A stretch of DNA of 64,000 bases from Phytohabitans suffuscus (GCF_011764565.1 NZ_AP022871.1:5332320-5396319), one strand, 5' to 3'. Shown: positions 40,030 to 48,740, counted from the stretch's first letter. Notes: generated by a model from the letters alone, not told the origin. Made by a program: numbers and translations.

Positions 40030-40322
40030 GTGTATACGGGAACCGCTGTGTTTGACGTGCTCCTGCCGGGGGACTCACGTTCGTTGAAGGCCAAGCGCTC
40101 GTACGTGCGGCCGATCGTCGCGGCGCTGCGCAGGTTCGAGGTCTCCGCGGCCGAGGTCGGCGCGCTCGACCTGCACGGGCGGGCGGAGATCGGGTGGCCG
40201 TGGTGGCCGCCGAGCCCGGGCACACGGGCGAGGTGCTCGACTCCTGCGAGCGGCTTCTCGCGGGCCGACCAGAGATCGAACTGCTGTCCGTGAAGCGCCG
40301 GCTACACGGCGACGAGGACTGA
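40030..40322 (+). CDS. ylxP: YlxP-family protein (DUF503) (one-base break)
   Basis: Small conserved protein always found next to infB/rbfA. The start is GTG 40030 (VYTGTAVFDVLLPGDSRSLK), with LKAKRSYVRPIVAALRRFEVSAAEVGALD. The frame breaks in the G-run at 40192-40194; one added G gives AEIGVAVVAAEPGHAREVLDSC and ends VKRRLHGDED, 97 residues, the usual length. Function is unclear; related proteins are linked to ribosome-associated processes. It lies just behind the infB terminator and has almost no leader, so it may be transcribed separately with rbfA. Confidence 0.87.
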
Positions 40323-40417
40323 TTTTGAGCTGCTCACACGGGTAGTGTGCAGAGGTTGGCGGGTGTTTCCGGCCGCCTGGCCGGGTGCGCGCAAATGGAG
40401 CTTCCGGAGGTGGCGAG

Positions 40418-40894
40418 ATGACGGACCCGGCCAAGGTACGCAGGCACGCGGAGCGGGTGCGGGAGCTGGTGGCTTCGGTGGTGCGCACCCAGATCAAGGA
40501 CCCCCGTCTCGGCATGATCACCATCACGGACGCCCGGATCACCGCCGACCTGCGCGACGCGACCGTCTTCTACACGGTGCTCGGTGACGCCGCGGCCCAG
40601 GCGGGCACCGCCGCGGCCCTCGACAGCGCCAAGGGGCTTGTCCGCAGCACGGTGGGCAAGGCGCTCGGGCTGCGCCACTCGCCGACGCTGACCTTCATCC
40701 ACGACGACGTGCAGGACCACGCCAAGCACATCGACGACCTGCTCGCCCAGGCGCGTACGGCAGACGCCGAGGTGCAGCGGATGGCCGCCGGCGCGGAGTA
40801 CGCGGGCGGGTCCAACCCGTACAAGGAGGAGTCGGAGGACGACGAGGCCGACGAGCCGGGCGATGCCACGGACGAGTCCCGGGACCGGTCGTGA
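40418..40894 (+). CDS. rbfA: Ribosome-binding factor A
   Basis: Late 16S rRNA maturation and cold-adaptation factor of 158 residues. ATG 40418 follows GGAGG at good spacing. It has the type II KH fold: RRHAERVRELVASVVRTQIKDPRLGMITITDARI, DLRDATVFYTVLGD and RHSPTLTFIHDDVQDHAKHIDDLL. The C-terminal 35 residues are acidic (EESEDDEADEPGDATDESRDRS), a usual actinobacterial feature. It overlaps the next gene by four bases (GTGA). Confidence 0.93.
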   Translation: MTDPAKVRRHAERVRELVASVVRTQIKDPRLGMITITDARITADLRDATVFYTVLGDAAAQAGTAAALDSAKGLVRSTVGKALGLRHSPTLTFIHDDVQDHAKHIDDLLAQARTADAEVQRMAAGAEYAGGSNPYKEESEDDEADEPGDATDESRDRS

Positions 40895-41952
40895 CCTCCG
40901 TGGTGGAGGTGCCGGCGGCGGAGGCGGCCGAGCCGACCGCCGCCGACTGGGCCGCGGCCGTCGCCGCGGTGCGCGGCGGGCAGGCGGGTGGCACGGTCCT
41001 GCTGGTCTGCCATGTCAACCCCGACGGTGACGCGCTGGGCAGCATGCTCGGCGTGGCGCTGGGGCTGCGCCGGCTGGGGATCACCCAGCTCCAGGCGACG
41101 TTCCCGGGTGCGACGGCCGGGGCCACCGGCGGCGGATACGCCGGGCCGCCCGAGGTGCCCGAGCCGTTCCGCTGGCTGCCCGGCCTCGACCTGGTGGTGC
41201 CGGCCGACTCCGCCTATCCGGCGCCCGACCTGTTCCTCTGCTTCGACGCGGCGAGCGCCTCGCGGCTGGGCGCGCTCGCCGACCGGCTCGACACGGCGGG
41301 CGCGGCGGTGGTCCTCGACCACCACGCGTCCAACACCCGCTTCGGCGGCATCCACCTGGTCGACCCCGGTGCCGCCGCCACCTCGGTCGTGGCCGAAGGG
41401 CTGCTCAGCCGGCTGGAGGTGCCGCTCGACGCGGAGATCGCGCAGTGCCTGTACGTGGCGCTGGCCACCGACACCGGCTCGTTCCGCTTCGACATGACCA
41501 CGCCGGCGGTGCACGAGATGGCCGCCCGGCTCATCGCCACCGGCATCAGTCCGGGCGAGATCTCCCGGCGGATCTTCGACACCCGCCCGTTCGGCGCGGT
41601 CCGGCTCTACGGTGACGTGCTGCAGCGCGCCCAGCTCGAGCCGGACGCCGCTGGTGGGGTGGGTCTCGTGTGGACGTACGCGACGCTCGACGACCTGGCC
41701 CGCCACGGCCAGAAGGCGTACGTGCTGGAGGCGCTCATCGACTCCGTCCGCTGCGCGGCCGAGGCCGACGTGAGCTGTGTGATCAAGCAGGTCGGGCCGG
41801 CCGAGTGGGCGGTCTCCATGCGCAGCAAGGGCGCGGTCGACGTGAGCCGGGTCGCGGTGGCACTGGGCGGCGGCGGCCACCGGCTGGCGGCGGGATTCAC
41901 CGGGCGGGGCACGGTCGACGACGTGATCGGGGCAATCCGGGCCGAGCTCTGA
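40891..41952 (+). CDS. DHH/DHHA1 phosphoesterase (NrnA-type oligoribonuclease/pAp phosphatase)
   Basis: Predicted to degrade nano-RNA and dephosphorylate pAp, 353 residues. Catalytic motifs: VCHVNPDGDALGSMLGVALGL (HxNPDGD), FLCFDAASASRLG, the DHH motif in VVLDHHASNTRFG, and ATDTGSFRFDMT. The DHHA1 domain ends GGGGHRLAAGFTGRGT. GTG 40891 overlaps rbfA, and linkage rbfA-DHH protein is conserved in actinobacteria. Confidence 0.9.
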   Translation: MTSVVEVPAAEAAEPTAADWAAAVAAVRGGQAGGTVLLVCHVNPDGDALGSMLGVALGLRRLGITQLQATFPGATAGATGGGYAGPPEVPEPFRWLPGLDLVVPADSAYPAPDLFLCFDAASASRLGALADRLDTAGAAVVLDHHASNTRFGGIHLVDPGAAATSVVAEGLLSRLEVPLDAEIAQCLYVALATDTGSFRFDMTTPAVHEMAARLIATGISPGEISRRIFDTRPFGAVRLYGDVLQRAQLEPDAAGGVGLVWTYATLDDLARHGQKAYVLEALIDSVRCAAEADVSCVIKQVGPAEWAVSMRSKGAVDVSRVAVALGGGGHRLAAGFTGRGTVDDVIGAIRAEL

Positions 41953-42233
41953 GGCCATACGACAACGCAGCGTTTCCTTCTGCTACCCGTCCGTATGCCG
42001 GGAACCTAGCGCACGTTCATCTGACTTAACGCTAACTTGGTTGGCGTTGCGTTCCGGCTGTGCGTGCACTGCGCGCGACCGGTGTTGCCTCCAGGGTCTG
42101 ACCGACCCCGGGCTCGCGCCACTGTCGCTCCGGCGATCCCGGAGGGCCGTCTCGGCGCACCGCACGACCGCCCGCGTTCACGTGTCGCCGGCGCCGCAGC
42201 GCGCCGCGCACACCCTGGAAGGATCCCGTTCCC

Positions 42234-42323
42234 ATGGCTAGCAAGCCCAAGCCGCAGACCAGCGAAGAGGAGCGCGAGCAGGCCCGCCGCGCCCTGCAGA
42301 CCTCGATGGACACGCGCCAGTAG
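42234..42323 (+). CDS. Small hydrophilic ORF, 29 residues
   Basis: An ATG-TAG frame reading MASKPKPQTSEEEREQARRA, then LQTSMDTRQ, with GGAAGG 11 bases upstream. The peptide is charged and likely helical, with no membrane segment. It lies in an otherwise empty 511-bp gap between the DHH phosphoesterase and the MATE gene, where a hairpin AACGCTAAC-TTG-GTTGGCGTT (42028-42048) is also seen. Third-position G/C use fits coding sequence, but with 30 codons this is weak evidence. No family recognised. Confidence 0.45.
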   Translation: MASKPKPQTSEEEREQARRALQTSMDTRQ

Positions 42324-42463
42324 CTCGCGCTCCTGAGCTGCCGTGGCGCCGTGCCGCGGCATCGGATTCGAAGGCCCTGATGGCCGCCGGTGGTGGCCCG
42401 GCCTCGATGTAAGTACCCAAGAGGATTGCGGTCATTACGCGATCGGTGCCAGGATGGCGGGCG

Positions 42464-43764
42464 ATGTCCCCGTACTCCCCGCGCCGCGTCGCGGCCCTCG
42501 CGCTGCCCGCGCTGATCGTGCTGGCCGCCGAGCCCCTCTACGTGCTCGTCGACACCGCGGTCGTGGGCCACCTGGGCAGCGTCCCGCTGGCCGCGCTCGC
42601 GATCGGCGGCACGGTGATGTCGACGGCGGCCTGGCTGGGCACCGTCATGGCGTACGGCACGACCGGCCGCTCGGCCCGCCGCTTCGGCGCCGGCGACCGT
42701 GCCGCGGCGGTGGCCGAGGGGTGCAGGCGTCCTGGCTCGCGTTCGGCGTGGGCGTCGCCCTGGCGGTGGCCGCGCAGGTGGCGGCCGATCCGTTGGCCCG
42801 CGCCCTCGGCGGTGGCGAGTCGGAGGTGGCCGGCGCCGCCGCGCAGTGGCTGCGGATCGCCGCGCTGGGCGCTCCGGGCCTGCTGCTGGCCGCGGCCGGC
42901 AACGGGTGGATGCGCGGGGTGCAGGACACCCGGCGCCCGCTCTACTACGTGCTCGGCGCCAACGTGCTCTCCGCGGTGCTCTGCCCGATCCTCGTGTATC
43001 CGGCGGGACTCGGACTGCCCGGCTCCGCCGTGGCGAACGTGGTGGCGCAGAGCGTCGCGGGTGCCCTGTTCGCCCGGGCGCTGGTCGTCGAGCGGGTGTC
43101 GCTGCGCCCCCGCCCCGCGGTGATCGGCCAGCAGCTCGTGCTCGGTCGCGACCTGCTGATCCGCGGCTCGGCGTTTCAGGCGTGCTTCCTGTCCGCGACC
43201 GCGGTGGCCGCCCGCTTCGGCACCGCGGTCGTCGCCGCGCACCAGATCACGGTGCAGCTGTGGTTTTTCTGCGCGCTCGCCCTCGACGCGGTGGCCATCG
43301 CCGCGCAGTCGCTGGTCGGGGCCGCGCTCGGCGCCGGCCAGGATCGCGAGGCCCGAGACCTGGGCCGGCGCATCGCCCTCTACGGCGGTGTGTGCGGCAC
43401 CGGCTTCGCGGTGGTCGTCGGCGCGGGCGCGGGCGTGGTGCCGGGCTGGTTCAGCGGCGACCCGGCCGTGCACGAGCAGGCATTGGTGGCGTGGCCGTGG
43501 TTTGTCGCGCTGCTCCCGCTGGCCGGCGTCGTGTATGCCCTGGACGGCGTGCTCATCGGGGCCGGTGACGCCCGCTATCTGCGCAACGTCACAATCTTGG
43601 CCGCCCTGGTCGGATTTCTGCCGGTGATCTGGCTCGCGTACGCCCTGGACGCCGGGCTGGGCGGCATCTGGGCCGGGCTGTCGCTCTTCATCGTGCTGCG
43701 CCTGGTCACCCTGCTGCTCCGGATGCGCTCAGGCACCTGGGCCGTGGTCGGCGCGGTGCGCTGA
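42464..43764 (+). CDS. MATE-family efflux transporter (DinF-like) (one-base break)
   Basis: Cation-coupled multidrug exporter of 433 residues after repair, about 12 membrane segments. ATG 42464 (MSPYSPRRVAALALPALIVLAAEPLYVLVDTAVVGHLGSVPL) is the classical DinF/MATE start. The frame breaks in GGGG at 42718-42721; one added G gives AAVAEGVQASWLAFGVGV. Later signatures are GWMRGVQDTRRPLYYVLGANV, AVAARFGTAVVAAHQITVQLWFF and GAGDARYLRNVTI. MATE/DinF genes commonly sit in this rbfA-truB position in Micromonosporaceae, so it is part of the core arrangement. Confidence 0.86.
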
Positions 43765-43803
43765 GGCCGGGCGGCGCGGACCGACCCCGACCGCGGGATG
43801 CCG

Positions 43804-44142
43804 TCAGCCCAGCACGAACTGCTCGTCGCCGAAGTCGGCGACGATCGTGAGCTTGCCGCCGAGGGCGCGCACGTATGCCGCGAGGGTCTCCACCTCGGTG
43901 CGTGCGAGCTGGCCCTTTTCGATGCGGGACACCCGGGCCTGGGTGACGCCCATCGCCTTGGCCACCTCGACCTGGGTCGTCTGCTGCCGGCGGCGCACCT
44001 CCGCCAGCCGGTGGGCCCGCGACTCGGCGACGAACCGCCGCGCACCGGCGTCGATCTCGGCCCGCTCGGCCTCGGTGAAGGCGAGATCGTCCTTGAGGTC
44101 CTCCCAGGACCGGGCATCGTGGTCGCTCAGGTGGTCACTCAT
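43804..44142 (-). CDS. HigA-type antitoxin (XRE helix-turn-helix)
   Basis: DNA-binding protein of 112 residues with a Cro/CI helix-turn-helix at about 50-80 (RQQTTQVEVAKAMGVTQARVSRIEKGQ) and an acidic N-terminus (SWEDLKDDLAFTEAERAEIDAG). It is translated after the toxin gene with an 8-bp overlap, the toxin-first order of HigBA. It should neutralise the toxin and repress the pair's promoter. Confidence 0.82.
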   Translation of the reverse strand: MSDHLSDHDARSWEDLKDDLAFTEAERAEIDAGARRFVAESRAHRLAEVRRRQQTTQVEVAKAMGVTQARVSRIEKGQLARTEVETLAAYVRALGGKLTIVADFGDEQFVLG

Positions 44143-44509
44143 GCGTCTGCTCCTCCATGCGTTTCAGATGCTCGCCGTATGCCGCTTCGGCCATCGGGAT
44201 GGCCGACGAATACCAACTGCGCCAGCGGCCGGCCTTGTCGCCACCGACGAGGATCACCGCCCGCCGGAGCGGGTCGAAGACGAACAGGATCCGGACCTTG
44301 CCCGCGCCGCGCGATCCGGGGCGCAGCTCCTTGAGATTGGCCAGGCGGGAGCCCTTGACCGTGTCGACCAGCGGCCGGCCGAGCGCTGGCCCCTCGATGC
44401 CGAGCGCCTCGATGGCCTGGCTGACCAGCATGAGGGTGTCGCGATCGGTGCGGCGCAGTGAGTGGAGCCAGGATCGGGCCGGCTCCAGGACGATGATCGA
44501 CCAACTCAT
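44135..44509 (-). CDS. HigB/RelE-superfamily toxin (phage Gp49-like)
   Basis: Predicted ribosome-dependent mRNA endonuclease of 124 residues. ATG 44509 gives MSWSIIVLEPARSWLHSLRR. Core motifs are LVSQAIEALGIEGPALGRPLVDTVKGSRLANLKELRPGS, then GKVRILFVFDPLRRAVILVGGDK, the beta-sheet core of the Gp49/HigB group, ending in the catalytic-face Arg/Trp region GRWRSWYSSAIPMAEAAY. It lies upstream of its antitoxin. The pair is inserted between the MATE gene and truB on the opposite strand. Confidence 0.82.
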   Translation of the reverse strand: MSWSIIVLEPARSWLHSLRRTDRDTLMLVSQAIEALGIEGPALGRPLVDTVKGSRLANLKELRPGSRGAGKVRILFVFDPLRRAVILVGGDKAGRWRSWYSSAIPMAEAAYGEHLKRMEEQTHE

Positions 44510-44529
44510 AGAGCAACTCCACGGCAATG

Positions 44530-44559
44530 ACTATAACGCATGCAACATATGATGCGCAA
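44530..44559 (-). promoter_or_regulatory. Promoter and operator region of the toxin-antitoxin pair
   Basis: On the minus strand TTGCGC and TATAGT are separated by 18 bp, a good sigma-70-like promoter ending 21 bp before the toxin ATG. The spacer holds the inverted repeat CGCAT...ATGCG, a plausible HigA operator. The stretch is markedly richer in A/T than its surroundings. Confidence 0.55.
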
Positions 44560-44659
44560 GTTTTGTTGATCTTCCAGTTGTGGCCTCTCGCGGAGAGTCG
44601 GATCGAGGCTGCCACGGTGACCGCCTGATCACAATGGGCTATCTGGCAGGCTTGCGCGC

Positions 44660-45541
44660 GTGAGCGCGGACGGTCTGGTTGTAGTGGACAAGAGTGGTGG
44701 AATGACGTCGCACGATGTCGTCGCGCGCATACGGCGGCTGGCGCGCACCCGGCGCGTGGGGCACGGCGGCACCCTCGACCCGATGGCGACCGGCGTGCTC
44801 GTCATCGGCGTGGGCAGGGCGACGCGGCTGCTGACGTACGTGATCGGTTCGGCCAAGGGCTACGCGGCGACCATCCGGCTCGGCCAGACCACCGTCACCG
44901 ACGACGCCGAGGGCGAGGTGCTGACCACCACGCCCGCCGGGCACGTGACCGACGGCGCGATCCTGGCCGGGCTGGCCGCGCTGACCGGCGAGGTCGAGCA
45001 GGTGCCCAGCGCGGTCAGCGCCATCAAGATCGACGGCAAGCGGGCGTACAAGCGGGTGCGCGAGGGGGAGCAGGTGACGCTCGCCGCCCGGCCGGTCACG
45101 ATCTCGCGCCTCGACCCGCTGGCGGTCCGGCGGCCGTCGCCCGACGTGGTGGACGTCGACGTCGAGGTGGTGTGCTCGTCCGGCACGTACGTGCGGGCCA
45201 TCGCCCGTGACCTCGGCGCCGGGCTGGGGGTGGGTGGGCACCTTACCGCGCTGCGGCGTACCGCCGTGGGTGGCTTCACGCTCGCCGAGGCGTCCACATT
45301 GGAGGCGCTGGAGAAGGTGGCGCCCGAAGTGGTCAACCTGCCCTTGGCGGAGGCGGCACGGCGGTTCTTCGCGGCACGGGAGGCCACTGTGGACGAAGCG
45401 CGGACGCTGTCGCACGGCGGGCCGCTGGACCGGGCCGGAATCGACGGGCCCTACGCGGTCTTCGCGCCGGAGGGCGGCCTGCTCGCGATCGTCCGGGAGC
45501 GGGAGGGCCGGGCGCGACCGGAGGTCGTCTTCACCGGGTAG
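44660..45541 (+). CDS. truB: tRNA pseudouridine-55 synthase
   Basis: Makes pseudouridine 55 in the T-loop of tRNAs, 293 residues. The catalytic Asp is in HGGTLDPMATGVLVIGVG (about residue 40). Other hallmarks are GSAKGYAATIRLGQTT, PSAVSAIKIDGKRAYKRVREGE and VVCSSGTYVRAIARDLG. The C-terminal PUA-like domain ends VVFTG. GTG 44660 is the only sensible start. The last 11 bp overlap the tail of the opposing NACHT gene. Confidence 0.94.
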   Translation: MSADGLVVVDKSGGMTSHDVVARIRRLARTRRVGHGGTLDPMATGVLVIGVGRATRLLTYVIGSAKGYAATIRLGQTTVTDDAEGEVLTTTPAGHVTDGAILAGLAALTGEVEQVPSAVSAIKIDGKRAYKRVREGEQVTLAARPVTISRLDPLAVRRPSPDVVDVDVEVVCSSGTYVRAIARDLGAGLGVGGHLTALRRTAVGGFTLAEASTLEALEKVAPEVVNLPLAEAARRFFAAREATVDEARTLSHGGPLDRAGIDGPYAVFAPEGGLLAIVREREGRARPEVVFTG

Positions 45542-48518
45542 ACAGGTCGACCCAGGCGCTGCGCAACTCGCTGCCCGGGCCGAGTTCGGCCTCGCCCCGG
45601 ACCTGGGCGTGGCGCTGGTACACGAACACGCGCACGTTCGGGCGCCCGGCCAGGGACCGCACATTCAGCTTGTCGCGGCCGTGGTAGTGCAGCTCGAGCA
45701 CCGGTCCGGGGACGGCACGGAGGGCGCGAAGCTCCGGGGAGGTCTCGAAGTGCAGGGCGAGGCGGCGCAGGCCACGGTGCTCCGGGAGCCCGTCGATCCG
45801 GGCGCCCTCCATGAGGTACAGCTCCAGGTCGACAAGCTGGGGCAGGTGGGCCGCACGGAGCGGCGCCACGGTGTCGACGCTGTAGAGCGCCAGCGACCGC
45901 AACGAGGACCACTCGACACCGCTCAGTTCGTCGAACAGCGACGCCGCGACCCCCAGCGCGCGCAGGCCCAGCTCCGGCAACAGGTGCTCGTTGGCGACCG
46001 TGCCGTGCCATCTCAGCTCCGCCAGCTCGGGCAGGTCCTTGAGCAGCGACAGATCCAGGGGCAGTGCGTAGAGCGTGCTCTGCAGCGCCCGCAGGCCCGG
46101 CATTCTCCGGATGACGCCGAGGTCTCCGGTCATCAGGTCGAGCTTCAGGTGGGTCAGTCGCGCCAACCGGGGCAGGGCCGGCAGGGTGCGCACGTCGCTC
46201 ACTTCGAGCTCGCCGGCGTGGAGCGGGGAGTTGGCGAGGACGCGCTGGGCGTACTCCTCGGGATCGAAGTGCGGCCAGGCGCGGATCAGGGCGTTCACCA
46301 CGCTCGGGCGCGAGTCGGTGCCGAATCGGGCCAGCAGCGGGAGCGCGGCCGGGTCGCCGGACTCGCGTACCGCCTCGACAGTGAGCACGGCCGCGTACTC
46401 GTTGTTCGGCTGGGCGCTCATCAGCAGGTCGAGCGCGAACGGCCCGGCCCGCCCGAGCGCGCGGGCCGCCGCCTGCGACTGGGGCGGCACAAGCTTGGCG
46501 GTCGCGTCACGGATCGCGCGTTCGAGCTCGGGCGAGCGCTCCGGCGAGGTCTCCAGGCAGGCGAGGGCGACAAGGCACAGCAGGTCGCGGTGCGCGCGGC
46601 TGGTGGTGGGCTCGGCCGCGCGGGTCAGCAGCCCGCGCAGCAGCGTCTCACGGCCCGCGGCGCTCGCGTGACCGGCCGCCATGACGACGACCTCGTGCCA
46701 CTGCGGCTCGTGCGCGTGCGCCCGCAGCACGCCGAAGTCGCCCTCGTCGATCGCCTGCTTGGCGGCCAGGTACTCCTCGAAGGAGCGGTGCACGAAGTCG
46801 ACCCGCCCGGCGACCTGCTCGCGCAGCAGGCCGGTGCGCTCCAGCAGCACCCGGTAGACCCGCTGCGGCTCGGCCTCGATCTGCGGCATGGCGCGCAGCT
46901 TGGCGGAGAGCCGGTCGACCACCTCGTCGCGGGCCGCGTCCGACCAGCCGTTGCGGATCAGCCAGTAGGCCAGGTCGCTGAGCAGCAGCGTCTGCTCGGT
47001 GCGGCCGAGCGCCGGCCAGGCGTCGATCTTGCGTTCCCGGTCGCGCCGTTCGAGGAGCATCTGGAGCGCCACCTCGTAGAGCTCCATGCGGTTGCCGGGC
47101 AGTTGGCCACGCCGGTCCCGGTGCAGCGCGCAGAGCAGGGCGCACAGCAGCGGGTACCCGGCGAGCTGCCGCAGGTGCCGGTGGCGGTCGAGGGCGGCGA
47201 GCAGCCCCTGCTCCTGCTCGGTGACCTCGGCGTGCTCCAGCTCGGTGGCGCACCGGCTGCGCATCGCCTCGTGCCAGCGGTGCGCGAACGCGCTGACCTG
47301 CGTGGGCGTCATCGGCTCCAGCTCGGCGGTGAGGAAGCCGGTCGTGGCCAGCCAGTCTTCCGGCGCCGCCGCCGGGCGGGAGGTGACCAGGTAGCGGGCC
47401 CTCGGGAACGCCACGATCAGCTCACCGAGCCACCGCCGCACCTCGTCCCGCCGGTCTTCGGCCAGCTCGTCGACCCCGTCCAGCAGCACGATCGCCTGTC
47501 CCGAGCGGAGCCGGTGCTGCACCCATCCGGGCGGCATCTCCTCGGCGATGTGGCGCCCGACCTCCCGCAGGAACCCTTCCGGCGGCGGCAGCTCCGCGGC
47601 GGCGTACCGGCGCAGGGGCACGAAGAACGGCACCGTGCCGTTCCAGGAGGCGAGCCGGTCCGGGAACGAGCCGCGGGCGCTCTGCACCGCGACCCAGTGC
47701 AGCAGCGTGGTCTTGCCGGTGCCGGCCTGGCCACGTACGAAGAGCCGGTCGGAGCGGGCCAGGACACGCTCGACCGGATCCGCCGCACGCAGGTCGTCCG
47801 GCGCCTGGGCGGCTCGCGCGGTGAGGCTGAGGTACGCGACCGAAAGCGGGTAGCGCCGGCTCGACTCCGACAGCGTGGCGCCGAAGAACTCCACCTGGTC
47901 GAGGCGGTTCGCCACGAGCTGGCGGTAGTCGCGTTCGAAGTCGCGTACGCCCCGCCGCTCCGGCAGGCGGTCGAGCATCACGCGGATGTCGTCGAGGATC
48001 TGGCGGTCGCGGCGCAGCAGCTCGGCCATGGCGGCGAGGCCGCTGCCGGGCATCGCCTGGGCCACCTCGATCGCGTACGCGGAGCATTCGCGCAGCATCA
48101 GGTCGTAGAGGCGTACCGCCGCGCCGGAGAGGCCCGCGCGGGTGGCCCGCTCCGGGTCCTGGGCGCGCAGGTGGCGGTCCAGGTAGCCGGCGTCCAGATC
48201 CTGCTTGAAGAGGTCGTCCTCGGTCAGCGCCGCCGCCTCGAACGTGTCGCGGACCGCGTCGATCGCCGCCTCCCGCTCGTTGGCCGGCAGGTCGTGCAGC
48301 TCGCGGAGGGTGAGGAGGCGGTCGGCGATCAACTCGGCGGCCTCGTCCCAGATCCGCCGGAAGCGGCGCTGCTCGCGCGCGCTCGTCAACCGTTGGGCGG
48401 CCAGGTCGATCACGCTGTTGCCGACCGCGGACGCCAGCCTGTGGTCGCCGAGCCAGACGCCGCACGCCGCCCGCGCCACCGCCGCGCCGAGGGAGATCGC
48501 GGCCACCTCCAGACCTGA
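45531..48518 (-). CDS. NACHT/NLR-like STAND ATPase with C-terminal leucine-rich repeats
   Basis: Large signalling ATPase of 995 residues. The N-terminal 250 residues are helical (LGAAVARAACGVWLGDHRLA...), resembling the NNH-type helical domains of actinobacterial NACHT proteins. The NACHT module follows: Walker A GQAGTGKTT (about 264-272), NGTVPFFVPLRRYA, Walker B AIVLLDGVDELAED (about 343-356), YLVTSRP and FVHRSFEEYLAAKQ in the winged-helix region. Residues 550-700 are helical repeats. About 720-995 are leucine-rich repeats (RLTHLKLDLMTGDLG, LRSLALYSVDTVAPLRAA, LVDLELYLMEGARIDGLPEH). Bacterial NACHT proteins of this layout include antiphage sensors, so defence is a reasonable guess. GTG 48518 is preferred over 48557, which would run into the tandem repeats. 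It splits the usual truB-ribF neighbourhood. Confidence 0.85.
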   Translation of the reverse strand, partial: SGLEVAAISLGAAVARAACGVWLGDHRLASAVGNSVIDLAAQRLTSAREQRRFRRIWDEAAELIADRLLTLRELHDLPANEREAAIDAVRDTFEAAALTEDDLFKQDLDAGYLDRHLRAQDPERATRAGLSGAAVRLYDLMLRECSAYAIEVAQAMPGSGLAAMAELLRRDRQILDDIRVMLDRLPERRGVRDFERDYRQLVANRLDQVEFFGATLSESSRRYPLSVAYLSLTARAAQAPDDLRAADPVERVLARSDRLFVRGQAGTGKTTLLHWVAVQSARGSFPDRLASWNGTVPFFVPLRRYAAAELPPPEGFLREVGRHIAEEMPPGWVQHRLRSGQAIVLLDGVDELAEDRRDEVRRWLGELIVAFPRARYLVTSRPAAAPEDWLATTGFLTAELEPMTPTQVSAFAHRWHEAMRSRCATELEHAEVTEQEQGLLAALDRHRHLRQLAGYPLLCALLCALHRDRRGQLPGNRMELYEVALQMLLERRDRERKIDAWPALGRTEQTLLLSDLAYWLIRNGWSDAARDEVVDRLSAKLRAMPQIEAEPQRVYRVLLERTGLLREQVAGRVDFVHRSFEEYLAAKQAIDEGDFGVLRAHAHEPQWHEVVVMAAGHASAAGRETLLRGLLTRAAEPTTSRAHRDLLCLVALACLETSPERSPELERAIRDATAKLVPPQSQAAARALGRAGPFALDLLMSAQPNNEYAAVLTVEAVRESGDPAALPLLARFGTDSRPSVVNALIRAWPHFDPEEYAQRVLANSPLHAGELEVSDVRTLPALPRLARLTHLKLDLMTGDLGVIRRMPGLRALQSTLYALPLDLSLLKDLPELAELRWHGTVANEHLLPELGLRALGVAASLFDELSGVEWSSLRSLALYSVDTVAPLRAAHLPQLVDLELYLMEGARIDGLPEHRGLRRLALHFETSPELRALRAVPGPVLELHYHGRDKLNVRSLAGRPNVRVFVYQRHAQVRGEAELGPGSELRSAWVDLSTR

Positions 48519-48550
48519 CACCCGCCGAGGGTGCCACAGAACGCGGTGAC

Positions 48551-48727
48551 GACGCACGCCGCTGGTCGCATCATCGGACGGCCGGTGAGTGAGCTTGCGA
48601 GCGAACCATCGGGCTCAGTGATGACGCACGCCGCTGGTCGCATCATCGGACGGCCGGTGAGTGAGCTTGCGAGCGAACCATCGGGCTCAGTGATGACGCA
48701 CGCCGCTGGTCGCATCATCGGACGGCC
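48551..48727. repeat. 72-bp tandem repeat, about 2.5 copies, before ribF
   Basis: Unit starts GACGCACGCCGCTGGTCGCA and ends GGGCTCAGTGAT. Copies at 48551-48622 and 48623-48694 are identical, and a 33-bp partial copy follows at 48695-48727. It lies between the NACHT gene and ribF. The unit length is a multiple of three and the frame is open into ribF from GTG 48531, so a repeat-bearing N-terminal extension of RibF is conceivable. Confidence 0.88.
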
Positions 48728-48740
48728 TAGAGTGGGCTGC

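Noticed and set aside
42028..42048. AACGCTAAC/GTTGGCGTT hairpin as a terminator of the rbfA-DHH unit
   Set aside because: Short stem with a mismatch and no T-run, 75 bp past the stop. Too weak to list on its own.
48551..48727. Possible CRISPR array
   Set aside because: The 72-bp units are directly adjacent, with no unique spacers. It is a plain tandem repeat.
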